37,664 bases of DNA from Rhizophagus sp. LPA8_4_AMF (GCA_021464525.1 JADRCO010000330.1:1-37664), one strand, 5' to 3'. Positions 23,070 to 33,481 are shown, numbered from the stretch's first letter. Numbers and translations are program-made. The notes: generated from the sequence alone by a model not told the origin.

Positions 23070-23218
23070 GGCGATATTCTGAATGAATGTCGTAATGCTA
23101 ACATTTACCCGATTCCTAAACCTCACAAAATTGATTCATTGTTCAAGAATACTTGACCTATTACGTTGTTGGAATCTATCGGGAAATGGTGTAGTTAAAG
23201 TGGTAACTAAGATGTCAA
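23070..23218 (+). mobile_element. LINE reverse transcriptase scrap
   Basis: The frame reads NANIYPIPKPHKIDSLFKNT, one stop, then PITLLESIGKW, and in the next register VVKVVTKMS. This matches the reverse-transcriptase stretch IYPIPKPxxW...NTRPITLLExxRKxxVK of fungal LINEs. The stop replaces the usual Arg (CGA to TGA). The rest of the domain is missing. Confidence 0.7.
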
Positions 23219-23219
23219 T

Positions 23220-23365
23220 ATCACAAGTGTTCACAGTAATATCAAGTATATTGATTTCGGGGAGAACAAAATAGATACAGAGGAAATGTGATCAATTTTC
23301 CACAGGATGTACAAGAATTCACAAAACAACTTTCACAGTACATTATTATTGTAATTAAAGAATAA
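23220..23365 (+). mobile_element. Helitron helicase-like domain scrap
   Basis: VFTVISSILISGRTK and, in another register, RYRGNVINFPQDVQEFTKQL resemble the conserved stretch before the Rep-like domain of Helitron proteins (GNVINFPQDV then LP). It directly abuts the LINE scrap upstream, so one element probably inserted in or recombined with the other. Catalytic tyrosines and helicase motifs are absent. Confidence 0.55.
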
Positions 23366-23698
23366 CATTTAATCATACTTAATCAAAATGATAATCTTCA
23401 AATAAGTGAAATTACTTATTAATTTAGTATTGAGAAAACATTTACTTAAAGAGATGAAATATATTTTTGCTCAATTAAATGGAATTGCAAAAATTTAACA
23501 AAGTATATGAATATTGAAGAAAAAATTGAGAAAACATTAAATTTATATTGAAGGATGTTAAAGTTGGTTACAACTGATAAAAATGGTTTATTTCTTAACT
23601 CAGATGAAATTTAGAAAATTGTTGTAAAAAAAATCTAATTTAATAAGAATGATATAATACTGTTATTATTTTTGTTTCTATAATAATACTAGTATAAC

Positions 23699-23812
23699 AT
23701 GACAAACAAACGTTCAAACAACCAGAAACAGAAAAAGCAAGGCAAATTGGCCTTCAACGATTCTATAGAGGTTCTGGCAATGCGCGTTTGCCCTCTACTT
23801 CTACGCATCTAG
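23699..23812 (+). CDS. 37-residue basic peptide frame, unrecognised
   Basis: ATG to TAG gives MTNKRSNNQKQKKQGKLAFN followed by DSIEVLAMRVCPLLLRI. Base composition is clearly higher in GC than the flanks, which suggests former coding sequence. It may be the start of a transposon protein or a lost exon. There is no partner exon in view. Confidence 0.3.
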   Translation: MTNKRSNNQKQKKQGKLAFNDSIEVLAMRVCPLLLRI

Positions 23813-24836
23813 AATAAAATATTTAATTGAAAGTCAAATTATAGTATGTAAATAAAATAAATTTTTAGTAAAATTAATACCACAAAATTCTATGCTTTTT
23901 ATCATGTTGTTCTTTCTTTCATGTCCATCTAAAAACCTACAATAATTTATTTTTTTTTTAATAAAAATCACAATTTTGTTAAAAGTATTGATTATGAAAT
24001 TATTGCAGATTTTAATTTTAGAAAAACGTATATTATATTTTATCCTTTTATACTGTTGAATATATCATAGCAAATTTATTTTAAATTAACTGTATGATAA
24101 CTACTATTAATTATTAATAATTGCAATTTCTTGAATTAGGCCATCAACTTTTTCATTTTTTTACTAATCCAATTTGTAAATTCGTTTTAAGTGATTTTTA
24201 TTGCATCACGGATCATTTAAAACGAGCAACACATATTTCGAAACATCTTTCACAATTGTACTTTGCTTACATATGATGAAAATAATGAATATGTTTAAAA
24301 CAAAAAAAATATCGAGTTTACATCGAGATGTGATTTCAATAGCTATATACAATATACATATTCTTAAAGAAAAAAGGGAAGTTTACAAAATTAGCAACGC
24401 AGCTAAATCATTAATCAATTGTTAATTAAAATTGTTTCAACAGACAGATGTAAGTTATGTCTATATCCAAATGATAAAGCAATTTTTAGAAATTTAAAAT
24501 TTGTTTAAGATGCGGCGTAATGTTCAAAACCGACATTATTTATAGTCACAAATCAAGAAATTTTATATACCATATATTTTTAATTAGATAAAGTACTGAC
24601 ATAGTGTAATTATTATTATTCGGTCGATAGGGATACTATCTAGTAAATCTTATAATTCCATACTAAATAGAAAGCTTAGTCAATGGCTGAAATTTGAAAT
24701 TTAAAAACTGTATGGTATAATCAATTATATACTTAAAATTAAAACTAATCATTACGCTATATAATTAGAGATATAAACTTACCAAAAAGGAATTATGAAC
24801 TTTCTTTTAAACAGATTTATAGATACACATAAGTCG
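23813..24836. other. Intergenic DNA without supported features
   Basis: AT-rich sequence with no convincing coding or RNA gene. The 74-residue open frame at 24201-24425 has no recognisable motif and no codon structure different from its flanks. Confidence 0.5.
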
Positions 24837-24930
24837 TTGTAGCAGTTGTCATTCATTTGAATACGGATCTCTTTAAATTTCGTTTTAAATCGTATTTTTA
24901 AACGAACCACCACTTAGACTTAGACCTGTG
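24837..24930 (+). pseudogene. Scrap of a USP7 exon with an internal deletion
   Basis: The sequence gtagcagttgtcattcattt then gaatacggatctctttaaat matches the USP7 exon at 35134-35240 (gcagcagttgccactcattt, gaacacggatcctcttaaat). After about 25 worn bases it rejoins at aaacgaaccaccact. The middle of the exon is lost and both flanks are unrelated. It is a decayed dispersed piece of a C-terminal USP7 ubiquitin-like-domain exon, about 10 kb from the better copy. Confidence 0.8.
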
Positions 24931-25500
24931 TATATAATGTAATTTTCATTCATTCTAAAATACTACTAAAATAGTTTTTTTAAAAAAAAGGCGAGTACAA
25001 AAACCTGAGTATCGGTAAATAGTATGAATGTTTTATATTAATTATTTATGACATTTTTATTATTTATTAACTTTTATTTTATTCGATGCTAGCATACTAT
25101 ATTATAAAATCTCTGTCTCTTTATAGCATGAATTTTCAAATACGAATACTGCTAATATCTAAAATATTTTTACCTACAATTTAAACTTTCTATAACGCAA
25201 CAGTTTATAATTATCTGTAAAACAAATTTTCATTTAACGTGCTTATTAATTAATCTTGCTAATATTTTATTAATAGTAGAGATTAATGTACTATTTTAAT
25301 AAACTTTTCGATGAAAATATGATGATTTAACAGAAATAATATAAACGTTAATAAATATACAAAAGGATAAAAATAAATGATGATAAACAATAAATAAAGT
25401 AAATAAATTCATAATAATTTTAACATAAATACTGTAGTAATATTAAAAATCTTGAATATTATCAAAACCTCAAATTTTGAATTTTTTAAATTCAAAAGAA

Positions 25501-27839
25501 TTAAATATCAAAATTAAGTTCACTGGTAATATAATCTACATAATAAAAATAGAATTTAATAAAATAAAAATTTGTATTACGAATATTATTAATTGCTCAC
25601 CATTGTCTTCAGATTTGTCAGAATTCGTATTACAATTAATATCAAATTCGAGTTCTTGTGTTAAGTAATCTACAAGAAAAAAAAGCAAATTTGATTTATT
25701 TACGCCAAGATACATATGATGAAAAAAATATTATGTGAGCATTATTTACCATCATTCTGTTCTTCACAATATTTAAGTCTTTTAACGATTTCATCTAAAC
25801 AATATGAATTAGTTATATTCTAATTAAATCAATTGGTAAAATACTTATTTTAATACCTTTATTATTATTTTCAATCAAATTATTATTAAACTTTCTTTTG
25901 ACTTAATTATTAAAGTATATTAATATTATTTAAATCTAATTGTTAAAGTACGACAGATATTAATAAAATAATTTTATTACCAAGCCCTGAAGCAGCATTT
26001 CGACCTTTTAATCTTAAACTTCTTGTAAAATTTGCAGATTTTATCATTGTACTTAAAGGTCTACTTTTATATATAGCACCTGGATTATTTGTTGTTATAG
26101 GTCCAATATCTGGTGATTTTATTATTTTAGTTGGGTTATTGGCTTCTTTGTATTGAGACAAGTTACAAAAGTTAAATTCTTTCGAAACATCACTAGCACT
26201 TGGTCTTTCATTTGGATCAGAATGCCAACATTTTTGCATTAATTCAATATAACCTTCAGGTGCATTTGTGACAATTGGAGGACGAAGTCCATCACATATT
26301 TCAATAATAAGATCTGTATCATGACTTTTATCCCAAAATGGTCTTCTACCTGTCATTAATTCCCACATAATCATACCATAACTATATATATCTGAAGCTT
26401 TAGTATATTTTTGTCCTTGAAAAACTTCTGGAGCAACATAAGGAATGATTCCATAAACCTCTTTATCATCATCATCTGATGTTTCAATTGCAGATTTACT
26501 TATTCCAAAATCGCCTGTTACTACAGACATCAAAAAATCATTCCTATTTTTCTTATTAAAAATGTTTCCACTGTGATAATCTTGATGGACAACACCTTCA
26601 TCATGTAGCATTTCAAGTCCTTTTATCATGTCAAATAATTTCTTTAATTTAGTTTTCCAATCAATATTAAAAAAATCTTTTGAAATATAATGTGTTAGAT
26701 CTCCTGATTTGTAATAATTTGTAATTACCATAAAATTTTGTGTATCGGGATTTTGAGTGATTCCAAAATATTGATTAGTGTAATTGAAACTATCATTAGA
26801 GCTTGTATTTTTAAAAATAAAACTATAAAATATTTTAAGCTAAAATAATGTTAGTTTAACTAATTTAAATTTAATATTTGTGAATTAACAAGATACTGTA
26901 CCTCATTTAACTCTTTAGATTCAATGTTTTTAGAATTATTAAGTTCCTTGAGAGAACTATTTTATTACCTTTACGATTAAACTCTTGTTTTTCACTATTC
27001 CATTTACTGTTTAATGGACCATCAATCCAAGTAGCTTTATAAATTTTACTAAATCCTCCTTCAGCGATAAATTTTATATTCTTGAACCTTTCATATGGAA
27101 CAAATTCCAAATTCACTAATTTTTTACGTTTATAATTGGCATGATTACTTAGTATACTGATTATAAAATCATCAATAACTTTATTTCCACTTAGAGTAAC
27201 TGTTGCTTCTTTACGATATGGATGACGAATCACATGCATTTCATTCGCAAATTTTTCTTCTTTATTATATTCAGTACATTTTTTAACCTTAGGTTTAAGC
27301 GTGTTCTGTGTTGGATAATTTAAAGAAGTTAGTTCCTTAGTTTGGTCTGTTGGCGGACAACTCAAAGATGTGTTATTTGATGAGTCAATTGATGGATGAC
27401 TTAAAGATGTGTTATCTGGTAAATCAATTGGTGAACTAAAAGATGTGCTATTTGATAAATCAAATGATGGATGATTTGAAGTAGAACAATTCATTTGTGG
27501 ATGCCTCAAATCATTCAATAGATCAATTTGTGAACTACTTATAAATGTGTCATTTGATAAGTCAATTGGTAGATAACCTAAAGATGTGTAATCTGATATG
27601 TCATCACTTAAAGATGTATTATTTGATAAATCAATTTGTGGATAATTGTAATCCAGTAAGTTAATGGGTAAATGACTCATAGATGGGTTATTTGATAAAT
27701 CAATTGATGGATATGTATAATATGTATAATTCATTGGTTGTAGATCAATTTGGGGATAACTTAAAGATGTGTAATTTGACAAGTCAATTGATGGATGACT
27801 TACAGATGTGTCATTTGATGAGTCGATTAATTGATCCAT
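25501..27839 (-). CDS. Tyrosine-kinase-like protein kinase with repetitive N-terminus
   Basis: Exons on the minus strand are 27839-26902, 26839-25981, 25794-25750, 25669-25601 and 25535-25501, about 650 codons. Residues 1-190 are a degenerate repeat of the type IDLSNNTSLSHPS. A kinase domain follows: glycine loop AEGGFSKIY (about residue 263), HQDYHSGN for the catalytic loop (Arg of HRD is Gln), GDFG, and APE in PYVAPE. The end has DEIVKRLKYCEEQND and DYLTQELEFDI, the usual tail of this fungal kinase family. Near 26956 one base appears missing: the expected VALKELNNS is split between two registers, so the annotated frame stops at KTLNLKS while the other continues to the donor. The copy may be damaged, or the sequence may contain an error. 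Substrates are unknown; cytosolic, with no membrane segment seen. Confidence 0.8.
27350..27839 (-). repeat. Tandem degenerate repeat encoding the kinase N-terminus
   Basis: About 12-15 imperfect units of roughly 30-50 bases recur (plus-strand words gatgtgttatttgat, gataaatcaattgatgg, gatgacttaaagatg). The protein repeats Asp-Leu-Ser-Asn-x-Thr-Ser-Leu-Ser-x-Pro. Units vary in length and several have lost pieces, as expected from slippage. Confidence 0.8.
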
Positions 27840-28640
27840 AATTTAAATTTATTCTTTACTGGTACTCTGAAAACTACCATAATATATATACATTTTATTG
27901 TTACATTAATTTGTTTGTAGCACGATTATTTAAAAAGGAAATTTTACAATAAAAACGGTTGTATAATTTAATCATACCCTTTTAAAGAAACGATCAGCTT
28001 AAAAAGAAAATTCTTTGACCGGATGTTACGAATAAATAAGGAAAGTTCTACTGTAACATTCGCCATGGAATATTTTTGTATTTATTTATTTATTTATTTT
28101 GTCAATGGAATATTTCGTATGTCCAATAATGAAAAAGTATAATCAAAATTAGCCAAACAGGTAGTATTTATTAGATAATACATTAGATATTTACTGTATT
28201 TGGTTTTTTCAAGAATTAATTAAATACTAACGGGGATCTGCATCTATATAACTAAAAGATATTTACGTATAAATTACTTGAATTGTGTAACATGAAAACC
28301 ACATGAAACTCCGGGATATGTCTGCGACTCTGCGCCTGGTTTATTCCGTGTTTGTTATACAGTAGTTTTGATTGTCTGTCGATTTTTTCTCTTTTTCCGG
28401 TTTTGAAAATCGGATTTATTTTTTTTCGTTATTAAAAACCGGGTTTTTCTTTTTTTTTAAATTTTTTTTCCCTTCCTTCCAGTTCTTTTTAAGACTGAGT
28501 TTTTTTTAATAATATTTTTTTTCCTTTCACAGTTTTTTAAACCGGATTTTTATTTTCCTTTTTTGCTTTCCCCTTTAGAAGTGATCTACATTGGAAGATT
28601 TGGAACCTATTAGAATTTTCCAATTCAAATTTCAATAAAA
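27840..28640. other. Kinase upstream region and pyrimidine-rich DNA
   Basis: No gene is supported. 27840-28060 is the likely kinase promoter region. From 28375 to 28570 the plus strand is strongly C/T-rich with repeated ccggttt/ccggattt words. A tiny tail insertion lies at 28076-28104. Confidence 0.5.
28076..28104 (-). mobile_element. Tail-only retroposed insertion
   Basis: A 29-base insert, essentially (TTTA)n, is flanked by the direct repeat atggaatattt at 28065-28075 and 28105-28115. This is what an extremely truncated LINE or SINE insertion on the minus strand would leave. Slippage of a simple repeat cannot by itself produce the flanking duplication. Confidence 0.6.
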
Positions 28641-28653
28641 AGCTTCCAATGCA

Positions 28654-29095
28654 TCTATGATTATAGAATTTTTGTTATATGGAAATTCGTAATAAAATCT
28701 GGATAAGACGATGTGAAGAAGTAATTGAAATTGAAAAGGAGAAAGGGATAGATAGTAGAATGAAAAGGAATGCAGGTATGAAATTATTGGGACGAGAAAA
28801 GAAAAAGAAAATTAGAAAAACAACTGATAATTATAAAAATAATGAAAAAACACGAGAAAAAACTATTAATTTAGTAACTGGGAATTATTTGATACAGGAT
28901 ATTTTGGATGAGAAATCAATTAAACATAGATGGTCAACGAAACTTAAATTAGTTTAATAGAGATTTTTTATTATAGACTAGATCAATTTTAGTTATAGAG
29001 GATTAATTTGTTTAATACTCTGTGTTTAAATAATTTTGTAAATCTTTAATTGATTTTAATTAATAAACGCGTTACTAAATTAAAAAAAAAAAAAA
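28654..29095 (+). mobile_element. Young 5'-truncated LINE insertion with poly-A and target duplication
   Basis: The word agcttccaatgca occurs at 28641-28653 and 29096-29108; the match lengthens to 17 if leading A residues are counted. Between them lie a C-terminal coding piece, a short 3' region and a run of A at 29082-29095. An exact duplication and clean A-tail indicate a recent insertion. Truncation removed all enzymatic domains. Confidence 0.9.
28679..28957 (+). CDS. C-terminal tail of a LINE protein
   Basis: The 92-residue frame includes IWIRRCEEVIEIEKEKGI then MKRNAGMK. This is the same tail motif (Ile-Trp-Ile-x-Arg-Cys-x-Glu-Val-Ile-Glu) as the minus-strand frame at 31832-32191, and resembles the end of LINE copy 1 (VIWLNHTRAPKEWERE). 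The ATG is internal to the original protein, not a true start. It has no enzymatic part and is not expected to function alone. Confidence 0.75.
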   Translation: MEIRNKIWIRRCEEVIEIEKEKGIDSRMKRNAGMKLLGREKKKKIRKTTDNYKNNEKTREKTINLVTGNYLIQDILDEKSIKHRWSTKLKLV

Positions 29096-29108
29096 AGCTT
29101 CCAATGCA

Positions 29109-29770
29109 CATCACTGCCATTTTTATTTATAAAATTTTTTTTCATTTTTTTTTTTCAAATCGAAAAAAAAAATTTTCAATTTGGTTTTTTTTTAGCTCAA
29201 TACCTATTTTTATAATCATTTTTTTTTTTATTTTTTTCAGTTCAAACCATCTTTTTTAATTAGTTTTTTTTCATTTTTTATTATTATTATACATTTTGTT
29301 GAAATAACACTCATAAAAAATACTTTTTTTGCTACTACTTTTTGTTATTGTTCATTTTTTATTATAATTTTTTTTTTATTGTCTCCATTCTCTAACACAA
29401 GTTGTAATAAATTTTTAATTATATAAAATTAAAATATTTAAAAGACGAGCCTGTAACAGAAAAAGGAAAAGGCCCATGAGTATAAATTTTATAGAGCAGC
29501 ATATTAGTATAAATAACTTGTTGCAACGCAACAGGGTACAGGCTACAGCTAGTAATATCTAAAATTTAAAGAGAAAGTAGTTTTAAATCTTGATTTGCAT
29601 TTATTTGTATGAGGTTTAATTTAGAATATTATTATTATTATTAGTGTAATTTTGTGAAGGTCTTGCTTGATATTTAGGTCATAATTATTTTTTTTGTTTT
29701 ACTTTTAAGTATTTTCTACAGAAATATATTTTTATGGCAACGTTATAGGTTTTACATATTATAACGAAAT
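29109..29770. other. T-rich DNA with a short inverted repeat
   Basis: 29109-29400 is mostly T-runs. Between about 29452 and 29541, agcctgtaac pairs imperfectly with ggtacaggct around gttgcaacgcaac, possibly a worn miniature element. No gene is seen. Confidence 0.4.
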
Positions 29771-29841
29771 ATTTTATAATTTTATCTTTTACAAACAGGT
29801 CACGACCATTACATATTTAGCATCATAGAACTAAAATAATA

Positions 29842-31370
29842 ATATGGATTAAACAACTATCAAAAATAGGCAGCTCATCACATACTGTATTATCATATTT
29901 TTTTTATTCAAATAAAATTTGTTTTATTATTTGTTGAATTTTTTTTAATTTGAACCTCTTTGTAAGTATATAGCTTTTTCTAAATTCATTTAATACGTTG
30001 TACTATATATAAAATTTAAATCCATCTTCTCTTTTGATGTATTAAATTTGAAATATTCTAACGTTTACCAATATTTAATTATTTATAATAGATTTTGAAA
30101 CTATAGTAAATAAATTATGCCTGGAGATTAAAGACTTTGAACATAACGCATTAGTTTGTAACAAATTGGAGGAATTTGGAATAGTGTATAACAAGCGCAG
30201 AATTCGAAGCTGAAACTTGGAAATGGTATGTTGTGATAGTTTCAACAAAATGAATGAATCTATTTAATTAATTTCAAATTTTTTTTCTTAGGAGAATCTT
30301 CTTATTTCCCTTTGGAAATTGTAATACCGGACTTGTCCTAAGAATGCACCGTGAGATTAGCATTCGTGTGTTCAATTCGTTTTAGTAATGTGGAATCCTG
30401 AAAATCCAACATAATATGTTGCTTATCGTATGTATTAAAATATTGTCTTGAGATTATATTGAAACAATGCAAATCAACGCTCACATTACTATGCTATCTT
30501 TTATATATTCCACTTATTACGATTACCTTTAATATTCCTGGCTTTGTTTTTAACCTTTTCATATGGTTATGATTCAAAAGTGAAGATGGAATGTGTCGGA
30601 TTTATCGGATTGACGAACCAAGGCGCTACAAGTTATACAAATTCGTTACTACGAGTCTACGACCACTTTATTTTTCGATATTTCCGTAAGATTTGTTCAT
30701 AATACAATTATTAATAAAATATATTTTTTAATTTGGGAACGTTATTAACATTCCCTTTCTTAAAATTATAGGTAGTCTATCAAATCCCGACGGAAGATAG
30801 TGAAGAATTCCCTCGATGGCGTAACAGTTTTCTACAATTTTGCGGACATCACATATTTCCGTTGAAATGGTTGAATTAACAGAATCTTTTGATTGAAATT
30901 CATTTGATTCTTTTATACACCCCGATGTGCAAGAATTAACAAAGTATTGCAAGATAATTTTGAAGAAAAATGAAAGTAGTTTAAATTTTTTTTTTCGTGT
31001 TCATTGTAAGTTCGTTCTTTCGTTCTTTACGATTTTTTAATTAGGGTCAAAGGCTGATGGTACGCTTACTAAACTTTTTTAGTAGATTAAAGGGTTATAT
31101 TATACGTACCATGTTGAAAATTATCATAGTAATAATAAAATGTTTCTATATTGATATTTTTACATATAATAAATGATTAAAAAATTGTTCAAAGAATAAT
31201 TAGAATTATTTATAGTTAAATATTCAACCGAATGTAAATGATTGTAAGAATTTAAGTGATTCTTCCAAGAATTATATTCAAGAAAGAAACTTTGAAAAAA
31301 TGATAATAAATACTTTTAAATATGAGAAATATGAGGTTATGGCTTTGAATGTCCCAAATAGTGGTCCATT
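29842..31370 (+). pseudogene. Decayed N-terminal half of a USP7 deubiquitinase
   Basis: Pieces follow USP7 order. They are a start region like that at 37280, then EIKDFEHNAL and FEAETWKW (MATH domain), RIFLFPFGN after an acceptor at about 30291, GFIGLTNQGATSYTNSLL (the USP active-site box, about 30596-30655, with the catalytic Cys replaced by Ser), NSFDSFIHPDVQELTKY, KADGTLTKLF and CKNLSDSSKNYIQE. Several stops and register changes interrupt it, and the second half of the catalytic domain, including the histidine box, is not found. Upstream sequence from about 29790 resembles that before the gene at 37280, so the duplication carried the promoter. USP7 normally removes ubiquitin from nuclear regulators; this copy cannot. 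Confidence 0.85.
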
Positions 31371-31618
31371 TTATTAGTATTTTATTCCAAAGGTGATCAA
31401 TTGGGTTTATCAGGCGATTGTACCTTGTTTTGTGAGACGCGCAGTATACTTTAGGTCATTAATCATTATTCAGTTGAAAACATTATTTTTACCCCTAATA
31501 ACCACACTATAACGGATAATACTATCCATCTAAACTTAAATGTAGTCGACTTAACATGGTGATTTCTCCTGATTTTTTCCAAGAATATTCCCGACATCTT
31601 CCATATGTCATAAATTTT

Positions 31619-32215
31619 TTTTTTATTATTGTTTTAACTTTATTAGTATTATAATCATTATACAATATAAACGATCATAATGTGGACGTAATACATCATA
31701 TCAATAAAGTGCCTATTCTAAAAGCCATATTAAACATCTAAAGTAGAATTAGTCTAAAATCGAATAATTACTGGCATATCTTGAACTCCTAAAACTAATA
31801 AATCTATTATAATTCCATAAATCACTAATATCTAACGTGTTCCAATAATTATCATCCAATTCCCGTCTGTTTCTATAGAATAACCTACCCATCTATTCAA
31901 ATTATCATGAGAAAATTGTCTTTTATACTTTTCTCCAGAACCTAAATGCCCTATTTGCGATTGATTATATTTAGCGTTTTGTTTCATATGTTTCGTAATA
32001 TTATTTCTCCGTTCCCATTCAATCACTTCGTTACATCGTGGTATCCAAATATACTTTCTTGACAATTCCATTATGTTCGCAACAAACTCTTTAATCGCAT
32101 CTTTAAATATATTACCCGTGATTCCCATATATAATTTTTCATTGATAATTCCTTTTATCGCCTCATGAAATATTCTTTCGTTAAAAATCATAAAAGATCG
32201 TTCGTTTAGACTATA
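31619..32215 (-). mobile_element. 5'-truncated LINE insertion, minus strand
   Basis: The direct repeat tcataaatttt at 31608-31618 and 32216-32226 flanks the insert. The plus-strand T-run at 31619-31624 is its poly-A tail. The interior carries a LINE C-terminal tail frame (31832-32191). It lies in the stretch where the missing part of the USP7 relic would be expected. Confidence 0.75.
31832..32191 (-). CDS. C-terminal tail of a LINE protein
   Basis: The 119-residue frame holds RKYIWIPRCNEVIEWERRNN then ITKHMKQNAK, sharing the tail motif with 28679-28957. Upstream residues (IINEKLYMGITGNIFKDAIK) are helical. No nuclease, reverse transcriptase or RNase H motif remains. Although the frame is whole, it is a truncated retroposed piece. 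Confidence 0.7.
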   Translation of the reverse strand: MIFNERIFHEAIKGIINEKLYMGITGNIFKDAIKEFVANIMELSRKYIWIPRCNEVIEWERRNNITKHMKQNAKYNQSQIGHLGSGEKYKRQFSHDNLNRWVGYSIETDGNWMIIIGTR

Positions 32216-32550
32216 TCATAAATTTTGTCAGATTACTTAGCTCCAATCTTCCGATGTTCATGATTGACATTTATTATAAATTTTATATGTGCATAGTGCA
32301 ATTCTGTGTTTCCAAAGATATGGTTTAACTCATGTACCTAATCCATTTTATGTAAGATCCTTTCATTGTACTTTAACTAGCTTCTATTTGCTCTATTTGC
32401 TCTTCAATTTTTAAGTTACTTTCAATAACAACTGTATCGGTAAACTCCCCTGTTGTAAGAAATCACAAAAGTCTTGGCCTGATCAGAGTATTGGACGTCC
32501 AGATTTAATTTTATTCTTATAAGTCTTTGTGCTGCTTTATCCTCATAATA

Positions 32551-33053
32551 CACAGGCAATCGCGATAAATCGGATCTTCGATAAACCGGATTTGGTGTTA
32601 TTTAGGATTTTTCTCCCGGAACCAAATCTGACATATTAAAACAATCACGATATAACGGATTTTATTAGTAAAGTCGCGATATTTCATAAATCGGATTTGA
32701 ATCTATATCAGTTATATCAAAAAAATCTTAATTTTTCCAAATTTGGCGTTAATGTATCTTTTTTAGCATACCTTTATATTATCGTAATTTAAAAAAATGC
32801 TTAATTCCAGCCGAAATGGTTAATCTTGACCAGAATTAAAATTTTCCCAAATGTCATACATTCTTTTTTTGTTTTAATCTTTTAATCAAAGTTTGGGAAT
32901 ATTTTTATTTTTCTGTATATCTTAATACACCAGATACTAACATAATTTTCATATAAGATCTGGTATAAGAAGATTTTTTGACATATCGGATGTCTTGATA
33001 TACCGGATATTTTCTCTGAAACAAACCAATCCGATTTATCACGATCGCCTGTG
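32551..33053. mobile_element. 503-bp pogo/Tc1-like non-autonomous element
   Basis: The end sequences cacaggcaatcgcgataaat (32551-32570) and atttatcacgatcgcctgtg (33034-33053) are inverted repeats with two mismatches, continuing inward through cggat. TA lies directly outside both ends (32549-32550 and 33054-33055), as expected for Tc1/mariner/pogo elements. The interior has many ataaaccggat-like words in both directions. No transposase frame is present. Confidence 0.85.
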
Positions 33054-33357
33054 TAGTTAATTGAGAAACTTTTCTTTTGCTGCTACATACCAAAAGAGGT
33101 ATTTCAATAGAGAAAAGAAAAGAATCTCATCAATATCGGAAAAAGGAAGTGAAAATAAAGGAACGAATAATAGAATCCAACGAAGAGAAAATTGTGAAAA
33201 ACAAAAATATTATAAAACCATAAAAATTTAGTAAAAGTAATAACCTCTAAAGCATGAAAATCTATTGTTACATCACTAACGAAATAGCATTTGGTACTGT
33301 AATAGTCTATATAATCCGCGTTTTTTTATTAACGTATTTACAATGCCATTCATTTTA

Positions 33358-33431
33358 CATAGTGAAAATCGATAAATCGGAACTTCGATAAACTGGATAT
33401 TTTATAGATCCGGTTTATTGAATTCACTGTG
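33358..33431. mobile_element. Short foldback related to the pogo-like element
   Basis: Left agtgaaaatcgataaatcgg pairs imperfectly with right ccggtttattgaattcact. The cgataaatcgg and cgataaactgg words are shared with the element at 32551-33053, so this is probably a short relative of it. Confidence 0.6.
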
Positions 33432-33469
33432 TACATATAAAAAAACGTGTTACACCAAACAGAGATGGG

Positions 33470-33481
33470 GTACGGCCGTAC
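33470..33481. repeat. Perfect 12-base palindrome gtacggccgtac
   Basis: It is exactly self-complementary and GC-rich in AT-rich surroundings. More ggccgg sequence follows at 33491. It may be the end of a worn element. There is nothing to show it is a protein-binding site. Confidence 0.5.

Noticed and set aside
24201-24425. 74-residue plus-strand frame
   Set aside because: No recognisable motif, no splice partners and background composition.
25130-25165. ctaatatctaaaat word shared with about 29549
   Set aside because: The match is too short and AT-rich to claim a common element.
25477-25668. Plus-strand frame of 63 residues
   Set aside because: It is antisense to kinase exons 4 and 5 and the intron between them.
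29050-29259. Phe/Ile/Lys-rich frame
   Set aside because: It is translation of T-runs and crosses the LINE tail boundary.
30728-30952. Minus-strand frame of 74 residues
   Set aside because: It is antisense to the USP7 pseudogene, whose plus-strand pieces match the family in order.
32905-33093. Minus-strand frame of 62 residues
   Set aside because: It lies mostly within the inverted-end element and has no transposase motif.
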